DNA from: JAUPVS01 sp037139495
Lineage (GTDB): Bacteria > Patescibacteriota > Saccharimonadia > Saccharimonadales > JAUPVS01
NCBI GenBank assembly: GCA_037139495.1
Contig: JBAXGG010000013.1
Span: forward strand, 1 to 22,522
DNA: 22,522 nt
Direction of reading: 5' to 3'
The position numbers and the translations under genes are program-made. Below, in pieces: positions 1 through 6,219 of this stretch. The number at the start of each line of letters is the position of its first letter. Position 1 is the stretch's first letter. Under the pieces are notes generated by a model, which worked only from the letters and a program-made list of their open reading frames with translations, made no database searches and had not been told where the DNA came from.

Positions 1-75
1 TGGTAGCGGGGACAGGACTCGAACCTGCGACCTCGTGGTTATGAGCCACGCGAGCTGCCACTGCTCCACCCCGCG
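1..75 (-). tRNA. Initiator tRNA-fMet (CAU)
   Basis: Read on the minus strand from base 75, the sequence folds into a 75-nt cloverleaf with encoded CCA (bases 3-1). The anticodon loop is CTCATAA. Initiator marks are visible: the first acceptor position is an unpaired C1 x U72, and the D stem has A11-U24. The anticodon stem is CGTGG/CCACG, so the three G-C pairs usual in bacterial initiators are here U-A, G-C, G-C. It reads away from the genes to its right. Confidence 0.93.
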
Positions 76-94
76 TCGGGTTTAAGCAAACTAT

Positions 95-123
95 AGCATA
101 ACAGATGAGACCAGGTTTTACAA
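95..123 (-). promoter_or_regulatory. Promoter of the initiator tRNA
   Basis: On the minus strand TTGTAA (123-118) and TATGCT (100-95) are 17 bp apart. Transcription would start about 13 nt before the tRNA 5' end. A second TATAGT (95-90) overlaps but has poor spacing. Confidence 0.55.
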
Positions 124-156
124 TGACGCACTTAACGTCTTCATCAGACAGCAATA

Positions 157-184
157 TTGACAAATTAGCAATTCCGTGTATAAT
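157..184 (+). promoter_or_regulatory. Consensus sigma-70 promoter for the 27-codon gene
   Basis: TTGACA (157-162) and TATAAT (179-184) both match the sigma-70 consensus exactly, with a 16-bp spacer. The predicted start near 191 gives a leader of about 50 nt before the small gene at 243. It is the strongest-looking promoter in the window. Confidence 0.8.
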
Positions 185-242
185 ACTGAGTGTTGTCATG
201 ACAAAACAAACACAATCAAAATAAAAGGAAGTCTTAGCAATT

Positions 243-326
243 ATGCAAAACCAACTCGCCTACGAGTTCCTCCAAACAAGTGATCAATCGGTTTCCCAGT
301 TCGACGAATTGATTTCGTCTCTGTAA
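243..326 (+). CDS. 27-residue microprotein, unknown function
   Basis: A 27-codon reading frame starts at ATG 243 and ends at TAA 324-326. It has an AGGAAG ribosome-binding site 11 nt upstream, a perfect promoter before it and an intrinsic terminator after it, so it is a complete one-gene transcription unit of under 200 nt. The peptide is acidic and Gln/Ser-rich (begins MQNQLAYEFL, ends DELISSL), with no transmembrane stretch and no cysteine. It lies between two tRNA genes. I do not recognise a family. The RNA itself could be the functional product, for example a small regulatory RNA. Confidence 0.55.
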   Translation: MQNQLAYEFLQTSDQSVSQFDELISSL

Positions 327-342
327 ATCTATTCATCTAATT

Positions 343-377
343 AAAAAAGAGCCCTTCTTACGCGAGGGTTCTTTTTA
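343..377 (+). terminator. Intrinsic terminator after the microprotein
   Basis: GAGCCCT pairs with AGGGTTC around a 9-nt loop, with an A-run before it and TTCTTTTT after it. It ends the short transcript that starts near 191. Confidence 0.8.
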
Positions 378-410
378 TTGGGCAGTTTGCTGGCCAACAG
401 GGGCGAAACG

Positions 411-419
411 TGATATATT
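411..419 (+). promoter_or_regulatory. Extended -10 for tRNA-Met
   Basis: TG-A-TATATT forms an extended -10 box about 30 nt before the tRNA. No good -35 is present. Confidence 0.4.
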
Positions 420-448
420 CACTCCTGTAGTTGTCCAAATTCCACCGT

Positions 449-525
449 GGCAGGGTAGCTCAGTTGGTTAGAGCGCAGGACTCATAAGCCTGAGGTCGCG
501 AGTTCAAATCTCGCCCCTGCTACCA
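449..525 (+). tRNA. Elongator-type tRNA-Met (CAU)
   Basis: A 77-nt cloverleaf with encoded CCA. The acceptor stem is GGCAGGG/CCCTGCT (first pair G-U), the D stem GCTC/GAGC, the loop CTCATAA and the T stem GCGAG/CTCGC. The GAGCG...GAGGTCG framework resembles bacterial elongator tRNA-Met. The top pair of the anticodon stem (31-39) is an A x G mismatch. A tRNA-Ile2 identity cannot be excluded from sequence alone. Confidence 0.88.
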
Positions 526-564
526 AATATTTTATTTAACATTTGTGCTTACTTTAAATTAAAC

Positions 565-573
565 TGATATAAC
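565..573 (+). promoter_or_regulatory. -10 for a leaderless transcript (unknown gene at 582)
   Basis: TG-A-TATAAC (extended -10) ends 8 nt before the ATG, and there is no Shine-Dalgarno sequence. A weak TTGTGC lies 19 bp upstream. Confidence 0.45.
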
Positions 574-581
574 TATATTCC

Positions 582-1271
582 ATGGCTGTACAAGAAGAAG
601 CAAGATATCTAGGTCTACCTGTACCCTCTTATCAAGAGCGATATGAGCTTGAGTTTGTTACCAGCGACCTAGTGCCTGCTAGCATTGGAACTTCCCGCAT
701 ATCCGAACTAGTCCAGCAATACAGCCCTAACGTAACTCAGGTTATTACTCACGATTGCGATTTCTTTTTAGAATACGAATGTTCACCCATGCTAAGTGAA
801 GAAGAAGTAATCACATATGTATTCGGCATCCAAGAAGGCTACGACTTTACAATTGGCAGCCTTACATATTTAAACTTTATTCGTAGTGGATACAACACTT
901 TTGACGAATATTTCTGTACTATTGCAAATCGTTTTGGCGAAATACCCGTCCTTACTAGAACTGAGCTCGAACGAGTAAAGGAACTCCGAACTGGACAAGC
1001 CAGAATTGACGAACGGGCTTACGCCGGCTGCATTAATGCTAGTGATGAAATTGCGCATATAAGTACCGGTGATTACCTATTTGACGCCCACCAGATGGAA
1101 GCTGTGATTGATGGGCTACTATTTAGTAGGGCCCATGGATACGGCGAAAACTCAAAGTTGTGCGAAAAATACATTGGTGGTTTTTGGCATGGAATCGAAA
1201 ATGCACTTGAAATGTACATTCAGTCGTACGAAGAAACTGTCCTATTCGGAACTGAGCAAGCAAGCTTATAA
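582..1271 (+). CDS. Conserved-looking hypothetical protein, 229 aa
   Basis: The ATG at 582 has no ribosome-binding site but sits just after a -10 box, so translation is probably leaderless. The product is acidic with no signal peptide or membrane segment, and so is probably cytosolic. Aromatic residues are frequent (YVFGIQEGYDF, GFWHGIENALEMY). I recognise no domain or catalytic motif. A 7-bp inverted repeat overlaps the stop codon and may end the transcript. The next gene begins 43 nt later with its own -10 box. The intact 229-codon frame and the neighbouring signals support a real gene, but its function is unknown. Confidence 0.75.
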   Translation: MAVQEEARYLGLPVPSYQERYELEFVTSDLVPASIGTSRISELVQQYSPNVTQVITHDCDFFLEYECSPMLSEEEVITYVFGIQEGYDFTIGSLTYLNFIRSGYNTFDEYFCTIANRFGEIPVLTRTELERVKELRTGQARIDERAYAGCINASDEIAHISTGDYLFDAHQMEAVIDGLLFSRAHGYGENSKLCEKYIGGFWHGIENALEMYIQSYEETVLFGTEQASL

Positions 1272-1280
1272 TAAAGCTTG
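1261..1280 (+). terminator. Inverted repeat at the stop codon
   Basis: CAAGCTT and AAGCTTG form a perfect 7-bp stem around ATAATA. It is followed by a T-rich but interrupted stretch (TGTTTATTCTT), so it is at best a weak terminator. Confidence 0.35.
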
Positions 1281-1302
1281 TGTTTATTCTTGCCATCGTC
1301 AA

Positions 1303-1308
1303 TAATAT
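1303..1308 (+). promoter_or_regulatory. -10 for a leaderless transcript (gene at 1315)
   Basis: TAATAT ends 6 nt before the ATG, and no Shine-Dalgarno sequence is present. TTGTGT lies 19 bp upstream of the box. Confidence 0.45.
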
Positions 1309-1314
1309 ATTCCA

Positions 1315-1974
1315 ATGGACATGGACATGAAACCCGCACCAAAGCCGCAGCAAACTTTCGAGCCAACTCCGGCAGCTTCGCCGGTTGAGACGGCTACCGA
1401 TCCGTTTAAGCCTGATGCACCTATATCAAATACTACTGTCATGAAGCCAAAACGCAGTGGCAAAGGCAAGAAGTTCGGCCTATTTCTACTAGTTATCGCT
1501 TTAATAGCTGCTACTGGGTACGGTGTTTATTACTGGCAACACCAGCAGGTAGATAAGCTAGCTAAACAAGTACAGGGTTTAACAGCCTACGTTACCGAGT
1601 TAAATACCCAAATCGATACCCTTAATGCTAATGCCGAAAAAGCCAAAACTGCTGCAGTAGCCGCTACTGTCGCACCTACCACTGATCAGCAAGTTATTAC
1701 GGCTGTCCAAGATTACTGCCAAGCACAGGTCGACCCTACAACTGCTAAAGCGTTGGTATTTGTACAGCCAACAGCTACTAAAAAGGTTCTCTACTCAACA
1801 GATAAGAAATTCACTACGGTATCAGCCGTTTGCGGTACCACTGCCGCTACCAAAGATCCAGCAAAAACCTACTACGCAAAATTATCTGACAAAACTTGGA
1901 TCGTAATGTACGCCGGCACGACTGCCGATGCCACCGCTACCAAGCTTTACAATATCCCAACAACCTTCAACTAA
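1315..1974 (+). CDS. Membrane-anchored extracytoplasmic protein, unknown function
   Basis: The 219-aa product has a Pro/Thr-rich cytoplasmic N-terminus (1-45), a basic patch (44-53), one transmembrane helix (about 54-74) and a probable coiled coil (about 76-110). A small outer domain follows with two cysteines (135 and 173) that could form a disulfide. The positive charges before the helix predict N-in/C-out topology. The first codons repeat Met-Asp, so ATG at 1315, 1321 or 1327 could start; I keep the first because the -10 box is 6 nt before it. No domain is recognised. The outer cysteines fit the presence of a DsbA-like oxidoreductase elsewhere in the window. Confidence 0.8.
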   Translation: MDMDMKPAPKPQQTFEPTPAASPVETATDPFKPDAPISNTTVMKPKRSGKGKKFGLFLLVIALIAATGYGVYYWQHQQVDKLAKQVQGLTAYVTELNTQIDTLNANAEKAKTAAVAATVAPTTDQQVITAVQDYCQAQVDPTTAKALVFVQPTATKKVLYSTDKKFTTVSAVCGTTAATKDPAKTYYAKLSDKTWIVMYAGTTADATATKLYNIPTTFN

Positions 1975-1975
1975 A

Positions 1976-2003
1976 AATACCGGTCCCTCTCGGAACCGGT
2001 ATT
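1976..2003 (-). terminator. Terminator between convergent genes
   Basis: AATACCGGT and ACCGGTATT form a 9-bp stem around a 10-nt loop. The T-run (ATTTTTAG) follows on the minus strand, so it mainly ends the 2021-2419 gene. It may also serve the plus-strand gene ending at 1974. Confidence 0.7.
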
Positions 2004-2020
2004 GATTGAACTAGCTACTA

Positions 2021-2419
2021 CTAGTCAGCTAGTTCGTTGCCGTGAACAACCAAGGCATATAGTACCAAGGCGTCGATTACTAAAGCGGCAATAGACCAGA
2101 CCGGGTAGGCTGGAATAAAGACCAGGTTAGCAACCACAGCTAGGGCTGTAACTACGATAGCTACGACTCGGCCGAACATATGGCCAGAGAGCACTGAGAA
2201 CCCAGCAAATAACAGGATGACAGCTAGGAACAGATGAATCCAGCCCCAAGTCGTAAAGTTATAAACTGATAGTGTGTGCGATGTAACTACATAGAATGAA
2301 CTATGAGTTAGAGCCACGATTCCCATGAATGCTTGGAACACAGAACGGACCAGCAAGAGTATACCGGCAAAGTATATCCAGCCAACCCACCCGGTTGGTG
2401 TATTTTTTGGTGCGACCAT
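2021..2419 (-). CDS. DUF7144-like four-helix membrane protein
   Basis: The 132-aa product has four hydrophobic segments (about 12-36, 57-77, 83-101 and 106-126) and short loops. The opening GWVGWIYFAGILLLV and the central TTWGWIHLFLAVILLFAG resemble the DUF7144 family known mainly from Actinobacteria; the name is given from memory. The role is unknown. It has a near-perfect Shine-Dalgarno sequence (AAGGAGGG, about 8 nt before ATG) and a promoter with a consensus TTGACA, unlike most neighbours. It is probably a single-gene unit. Confidence 0.75.
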   Translation of the reverse strand: MVAPKNTPTGWVGWIYFAGILLLVRSVFQAFMGIVALTHSSFYVVTSHTLSVYNFTTWGWIHLFLAVILLFAGFSVLSGHMFGRVVAIVVTALAVVANLVFIPAYPVWSIAALVIDALVLYALVVHGNELAD

Positions 2420-2447
2420 ATAAGAACCCTCCTTATTTGATAACTAA

Positions 2448-2476
2448 ATCATCTCGCTAAGTGGAAAAGATGTCAA
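2448..2476 (-). promoter_or_regulatory. Promoter of the DUF7144-like gene
   Basis: TTGACA (2476-2471) is followed 17 bp later by GATGAT (2453-2448). The predicted leader of about 25 nt contains AAGGAGGG. Confidence 0.55.
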
Positions 2477-2486
2477 GGAAGTTTTG

Positions 2487-2801
2487 TTACTGCCTATGCT
2501 TATGTTCGTAACGATCTTTAGCCCTTAGGCCCTGACGCTTAATAAATGCCGAAGCAAACGTGGCAATAATGCCAATCCCGATCAATATATAAAAAGTGGT
2601 GAACAGTTTGCCGAGGTCAGTTTTAGGTACTAAATCACCATATCCAACAGTCGCCAGTGTCACAACGCAAAAATAATAGGAATCCAGCCAGTTCCATTTT
2701 TCGACGATATGATAAAAAATTGACCCGCCAACCAACAAAGATAATGCTGCGGTTATGAGCAGTCGGTAAGCGTATTTGTACATTGGGTTCAAAGTCTCCA
2801 T
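2487..2801 (-). CDS. Two-TM potassium channel (ion_trans_2 type)
   Basis: A 104-aa protein with two membrane helices (about 11-31 and 66-88) flanking a pore loop that contains the K+ selectivity filter TVGYGD (residues 52-57). This is the minimal pore module of the KcsA/MthK kind; four copies would form the channel. After the second helix only a short basic tail remains (FIKRQGLRAKDRYEHKHRQ), so no RCK gating domain is attached. It starts 17 nt after the stop of the FtsB-like gene and is probably cotranscribed with it. No clear ribosome-binding site is visible. Confidence 0.88.
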   Translation of the reverse strand: METLNPMYKYAYRLLITAALSLLVGGSIFYHIVEKWNWLDSYYFCVVTLATVGYGDLVPKTDLGKLFTTFYILIGIGIIATFASAFIKRQGLRAKDRYEHKHRQ

Positions 2802-2818
2802 ATGGCTATAAGTATACC

Positions 2819-3271
2819 CTACTCATCAGATTGCCTATGCTGGAAAAAGTCCATCCATGCCTGGAAGTTTCGCTGCATCCCAGAACTCTGAACCGAAACA
2901 GCAACTGATTTAGTACTGGTACTACGAATATCAACCGTATGAGCCAAAGCAACTGCTTTAGGTATTAAGATTAACTTTTCGCCTGGCGCCGCCTTTCCAA
3001 ACTGTCGTCTGGCCGCTAGTTCAAGAAACTGGTTGGTATTAAGAGACTGGTTACTTAGCGCCTGGTTACTGTTTTGAAGCTCCAGGACCTGGTTTTGTTG
3101 CTGAATGGCCGAGATCTGCTTTTGCAGGCCATAATTGGTCTGAATCGCCGATATGGTGCTCCAGCTAACCAAAACAGCCAGCCCGGCAAACACCAATAGA
3201 CCAATCACCCGCACGTCCTGAAGTTGCTTGAAATAGGGATGGTTTTGATAGTTTTTGATTTTATCGAGCAT
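2819..3271 (-). CDS. FtsB/DivIC-like septum formation initiator protein
   Basis: A 150-aa bitopic protein with a short cytoplasmic N-terminus, a membrane helix at about 22-44, and a coiled coil at about 46-80 rich in Gln, Leu and Asn. Next comes LAARRQFGKAAPGEKLILIP, which fits the conserved segment after the coiled coil in FtsB/DivIC proteins. These link FtsL and FtsQ in the divisome outside the membrane. The Ser/Gln-rich C-terminal tail (about 110-150) extends beyond the usual roughly 100 aa. A TATAAT box lies 11 nt before the ATG and no Shine-Dalgarno sequence is present. Confidence 0.82.
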   Translation of the reverse strand: MLDKIKNYQNHPYFKQLQDVRVIGLLVFAGLAVLVSWSTISAIQTNYGLQKQISAIQQQNQVLELQNSNQALSNQSLNTNQFLELAARRQFGKAAPGEKLILIPKAVALAHTVDIRSTSTKSVAVSVQSSGMQRNFQAWMDFFQHRQSDE

Positions 3272-3282
3272 TTACGCTAATT

Positions 3283-3288
3283 ATTATA
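3283..3288 (-). promoter_or_regulatory. -10 box for the FtsB-like gene
   Basis: A consensus TATAAT on the minus strand ends 11 nt before the ATG at 3271. No convincing -35 is visible. The 5' untranslated region would be only a few bases long. Confidence 0.45.
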
Positions 3289-3310
3289 CAATCCTTTGAG
3301 CAAAATCTGC

Positions 3311-3316
3311 TATACT
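3311..3316 (+). promoter_or_regulatory. -10 box for the intron-containing tRNA
   Basis: TATACT ends 16 nt before the tRNA 5' end at 3333, a usual distance. The -35 region is weak. Confidence 0.4.
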
Positions 3317-3324
3317 CTTATCTG

Positions 3325-3735
3325 TTAGCCACGGGGGTGTAGCTCAGTGGTTAGAGCAGTCGGCTCAATTAACAATTTGGCTAAGTCCATTGAGGGGTTA
3401 TGTATCTCTGCGTGGCAGTTGTGGCAAAGGAGTTTACATTTTGCAACTTCTTTGATAATTGGGTCTATCTTTCTATTTGATAGTGAGCGAACATCCAGTT
3501 GGAAATCTTTTCCGCCAAGGTGATGAAACGCCAAAGAGGACAGATTTTTTGCATAACCACACTTAGAACATTTACCACCTAGTAAATTTACAAAGTGGAG
3601 TTTTCTTTCTATGCCTCGCTTTTTTTGAGCAGGATATGACTGATGTTGCGTGTTTTTACACGTGACTGAACAAAACATTTTTTGTTTACCACTAAGTACT
3701 TTACTACATATTATGCAGTTAGACTGTTTAGTCAT
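3325..3735 (-). CDS. Intron-borne HNH endonuclease, antisense to its host intron
   Basis: A 136-aa protein. ATG 3735 is chosen because the upstream in-frame extension reads into the intron core. Zinc-binding pairs are visible: C7/C10 with C22/C26 form an N-terminal finger, and C56/C59 with C104/C107 frame the HNH fold. The ββα-metal residues are FHHLGGKDF (H71-H72) and CHNCHAEIH (N106, H108, H112). Such enzymes cut the uninterrupted target gene and drive intron homing. The gene lies on the strand opposite to the tRNA and intron. Its last 13 residues and stop are encoded by the complement of the tRNA 5' exon and its upstream flank. It looks more AT-rich than its neighbours. It could equally act as a general HNH nuclease. 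Confidence 0.85.
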   Translation of the reverse strand: MTKQSNCIICSKVLSGKQKMFCSVTCKNTQHQSYPAQKKRGIERKLHFVNLLGGKCSKCGYAKNLSSLAFHHLGGKDFQLDVRSLSNRKIDPIIKEVAKCKLLCHNCHAEIHNPSMDLAKLLIEPTALTTELHPRG

Positions 3736-4008
3736 AACTATATTATATGCTGGATATGTCAAAATGAAAAAGGGCTGCCTACTGGGTAACTGGTAGTGCA
3801 TAGCTTGTCAAATTCGGGGAAACCGTATAAAAAGGCAATCCCGAGCCAAGTCCGTCTTCGGATGGAAAGGTGTAGAGACTGAACGGCAAGTATCCGTCTT
3901 TTGGCGGATAAAGAGACAGTCCGGACCACAAACTCGAAAGAGGCATCGAAAGCTGTAGTGGTGCGCATAACCGATTGGTCGTAGGTTCAATTCCTACCAC
4001 CCCCACCA
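3333..4008 (+). tRNA. tRNA with CAU anticodon (probably tRNA-Ile2), interrupted by a group I intron
   Basis: Exons 3333-3365 and 3966-4008 join into a complete 76-nt tRNA: acceptor GGGGGTG/CACCCCC, D stem GCTC/GAGC, anticodon stem GTCGG/CCGAT, loop CTCATAA, T stem GTAGG/CCTAC, encoded CCA. The break is between U33 and C34 of the anticodon loop. The GAGCAG-N-CGGCTCATAACCG-N-GGTCG framework resembles bacterial tRNA-Ile2, whose C34 is changed to lysidine by TilS, more than elongator Met; I infer Ile2. The paired G1-C72 rules out an initiator. The tRNA cannot function until the intron is removed. A terminator follows 5 nt after the CCA. Confidence 0.9.
3366..3965 (+). ncRNA. Group I self-splicing intron in the tRNA anticodon loop
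   Basis: About 600 nt ending in the terminal G (3965). P1: exon GGCU (3362-3365) pairs with the guide GGCU (3379-3382), placing a U-G wobble at the splice site, with an AATT/AATT extension. P3: CTTGTC (3804-3809) with GGCAAG (3885-3890). P4: TCGGG (3814-3818) with CCCGA (3840-3844). P6: TCCG/CGGA (3851-3862). P7: GACT (3877-3880) with AGTC (3918-3921). P8: TATCCG (3891-3896) with CGGATA (3905-3910). The Q-like segment AATCCCGAGCCAAG and R-like TAGAGACTGAACGGCA resemble the IC3 introns of bacterial tRNAs. The HNH gene fills the space between P1 and P3 on the opposite strand. Confidence 0.9.
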
Positions 4009-4013
4009 AGCAT

Positions 4014-4039
4014 AAGCACTTTGAGAGAAGTGCTTTTTT
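4014..4039 (+). terminator. Intrinsic terminator of the tRNA
   Basis: AAGCACTT and AAGTGCTT form an 8-bp stem with a 6-nt loop, running straight into six T residues. Confidence 0.88.
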
Positions 4040-4077
4040 GCTGCCAAAAGCTAAGATTGAGCTTATGCTTATGTCGT

Positions 4078-4359
4078 ATGAATAAACTCAAAAACAATCA
4101 ATCGGGTTTTGGTGCGCTCGAATTAATCTTAATTATTGTAGTAGTTGGGCTGCTTGGGCTTGTAGGGTGGTACGTATTTAACAAAAATAACTCGAAAACT
4201 ACCAATAAAATCGGGTCAGCCCAAAAACAAGCTGCAAGCGATGTAAGCTCACCGTATTTAGAAATTAAAGAACTGAGCGTAAAACTAAAGCTTACTAATA
4301 GCACAGAAGACATGACATATCACATCGATAATGCGTCATTTTTTGTGGTCAAAATATAG
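4078..4359 (+). CDS. Type IV pilin-like protein, apparently short
   Basis: A 93-aa product starting at ATG 4078; a TATGCT box ends 8 nt before it. Residues 1-10 are a short polar leader ending in Gly10. Phe11 follows, with Glu15 at +5, then the hydrophobic stretch LILIIVVVGLLGLVGWYVF. This matches the class III signal cut by prepilin peptidase (PilD). Mature pilins assemble through this helix. Only about 60 residues follow the helix, ending FFVVKI, which is short for a pilin head domain. The gene may be truncated or frameshifted; no clear continuation was seen in the 190 nt that follow. Confidence 0.65.
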   Translation: MNKLKNNQSGFGALELILIIVVVGLLGLVGWYVFNKNNSKTTNKIGSAQKQAASDVSSPYLEIKELSVKLKLTNSTEDMTYHIDNASFFVVKI

Positions 4360-4428
4360 TTTCAAAAACAAATTACTAACATTTACATCCTTTTGAATCA
4401 CATCAGCCCGTTTTAAATTGGCTGCCAT
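4336..4428 (-). CDS. Possible 30-codon ORF in the pilin-dus gap
   Basis: A minus-strand frame from ATG 4428 to TGA 4336 encodes a 30-residue peptide (starts MAANLKRADV, ends YFDHKK). It has no ribosome-binding site or promoter. It may be a gene remnant or chance. The rest of the 4360-4547 gap shows no feature. Confidence 0.15.
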   Translation of the reverse strand: MAANLKRADVIQKDVNVSNLFLKLYFDHKK

Positions 4429-4547
4429 CTGTGAAGCGGCTTGTTAAACTAGAGACAGTCAATATAGTCACCAAACGTCTGTACTGTGAGCATTAGCCTC
4501 GATTTAGATACGAATTAAGTACCAAGGGCCAAGAACTCTAGGATGTC

Positions 4548-5519
4548 TTATTTAAGATGTCCGGCTGGGGTGCCCGCCATCACCGCTACCAAAAAGTCGC
4601 TTAGCTCCTCTGTGCTAGTAGCAGCCATAAAATGCTCGCGTAGCTCCTTGGCGCCATCAAATCCATTAACATAAACCTTGCAGAACTTGTTGAGAGTATG
4701 AACCTTGCGTTCGTTGTGCTGCCAGGTTTTGGCAAATAGATCGATATGCTTCTTAAATAGTCTGAGCTTCTGCTGCCGGCTGTAATCTGCCCACGGACTT
4801 TTTAGTGCAAAAATAAATGGATCCTCAAAAATTCCACGGCCAATCATAATACCGTCAAGATTATACTGCTCAGCCAGCTCTTCGGCCTGTTGGCGCGACA
4901 TTACATCGCCATTACCAACAATCGAAGTAGCAGGGGAGAGTTTGTCGCGCAAAGCCGGAATCTGACCAATTACGTCCCAATGGCACGGTACCTTGGACAT
5001 CTCACGAGTAGTCCGACCGTGAATAGTTAACATGTTAAGCTTAAACGATAACAAGAATTCTATCCAAGATAGGTCAATTTCGTCGAAGCCTAAACGACAT
5101 TTTACAGAGACGGGGAAGTCTTCCCCGGCCGCTCGTTTAACAGCCTTGATTATCTCCCCTGCCGCTTCCCTGTCGTTGCAAAGTGCACTGCAGCAACCAT
5201 TTTTAACTACTGATTTATCCGGGCAACCCATGTTAATATCCACCCCAGCGAAGCCCATTTCCTTGAGTTCCAGCGTTGTTTTGTAGTAATTCTCGGGGCT
5301 TTTACCCCATATTTGCGCAATTAATGGTTTTTCTTTTGCAGTATGCTGGAGCTTGGGCAAGAGCTTCTCCCTGCCCGGACTCTGCAAGCCGTCAACATTC
5401 ACAAACTCCGTAAAATACAGGTCCGGTGCGGCCATAGCAGCAACTACCTGCCGAAAAACACTATCAGTCACATCGTCCATCGGGGCTAGTACTAAAAATG
5501 GCTTAGGAAGATCGAGCAT
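4548..5519 (-). CDS. dus: tRNA-dihydrouridine synthase
   Basis: A 323-aa FMN enzyme that reduces uridines in the tRNA D loop. Motifs in order: LAPMDDVTD near the start (FMN site), VDINMGCPDKSVVKNG with the catalytic Cys in GCP, VSVKCRLG, LTIHGRT, IVGNGDV and GIMIGRG (phosphate binding). Length and order are normal for the Dus TIM-barrel family; which uridine it modifies cannot be read from sequence. I chose ATG 5519 over an in-frame TTG at 5531. It overlaps the end of the upstream gene (stop at 5503) by 17 nt, so the two are probably translationally coupled. Confidence 0.92.
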   Translation of the reverse strand: MLDLPKPFLVLAPMDDVTDSVFRQVVAAMAAPDLYFTEFVNVDGLQSPGREKLLPKLQHTAKEKPLIAQIWGKSPENYYKTTLELKEMGFAGVDINMGCPDKSVVKNGCCSALCNDREAAGEIIKAVKRAAGEDFPVSVKCRLGFDEIDLSWIEFLLSFKLNMLTIHGRTTREMSKVPCHWDVIGQIPALRDKLSPATSIVGNGDVMSRQQAEELAEQYNLDGIMIGRGIFEDPFIFALKSPWADYSRQQKLRLFKKHIDLFAKTWQHNERKVHTLNKFCKVYVNGFDGAKELREHFMAATSTEELSDFLVAVMAGTPAGHLK

Positions 5520-6219
5520 GGATGGCGTCAAGGCCTGCTTTTACGACCGGTTTTAATACCGGGTAGTGTTTATCAACTTCAACCAAACGCTCCAGCCAAA
5601 AAGACATTCGGTTTTGCTCATTTGTGGTTGCTTCGGGCATCCGCTTACGGACTTGATTGACCCGCCAACTATTTACTGCCATATCCGCAAAAACCATAAT
5701 TCCCCCGTTTTCTAAAGAATAGTTTACTCTTTGAGGATCATATCCAATTTTGGTATCTTTAAAACCGTCACGGAGTGCCGAGAGATCAAAAAACCGCAAA
5801 AATGCCAGAATTCCGGGTTGGCTGGCGTCTACCACTCGTGATAGCAATAGCTCCGGATTAACATCGGTTAGGGTAGTCTGCAAGGAATCAAGCTCACCTA
5901 CTCTTTGTTGAGCATCAGCTGCGTAATCGATATAGTTTCTAACTATTTTACGAGCCGCACTCAAAGGATCTTTTGTGTTAGCGGCTTTTTGATGTATGAC
6001 AACCTCAGCTAAGTGTTTGGCCACCCCGTACGGACGATCAATAACCGACTGAAGACCCATAACTTCTGTCTGCTCAGATAAAGTAGTGGGTAAAAAACCG
6101 TCGTCGAGACGACTCAGGGTTTCTATCCGTTGAAAACGATCTAAATGTCTGTCACCTGTTTCGTAATGAGGTATGACCGGCTGTTCCCCACCCGTATTAA
6201 CTAAGGGGTTAGGAGCCAT
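5503..6219 (-). CDS. Hypothetical protein, 238 aa, upstream of dus
   Basis: No domain is recognised. The product is soluble, with no signal peptide or membrane helix and mostly helical-looking sequence. A segment near residues 170-185 (VNYSLENGGIMVFADMAVNSW) is the most hydrophobic part. Its ATG (6219) lies inside the end of the upstream gene (11-nt overlap), and its own end overlaps dus by 17 nt, so the three form one transcript with coupled translation. No ribosome-binding site is visible. Possible links to tRNA metabolism rest only on this context. Confidence 0.7.
   Translation of the reverse strand: MAPNPLVNTGGEQPVIPHYETGDRHLDRFQRIETLSRLDDGFLPTTLSEQTEVMGLQSVIDRPYGVAKHLAEVVIHQKAANTKDPLSAARKIVRNYIDYAADAQQRVGELDSLQTTLTDVNPELLLSRVVDASQPGILAFLRFFDLSALRDGFKDTKIGYDPQRVNYSLENGGIMVFADMAVNSWRVNQVRKRMPEATTNEQNRMSFWLERLVEVDKHYPVLKPVVKAGLDAIHARSS

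Noticed and set aside
3736..3801. A longer N-terminus for the HNH protein from 3801
   Set aside because: The extra 22 residues have no zinc-finger character and lie toward the P3 side of the intron; ATG 3735 directly precedes the first finger.
3779..4009. A 76-codon minus-strand frame whose product starts MVGVVGIEPTT
   Set aside because: It is the complement of the tRNA 3' exon and the intron core; this opening is a familiar false protein from antisense tRNA sequence.
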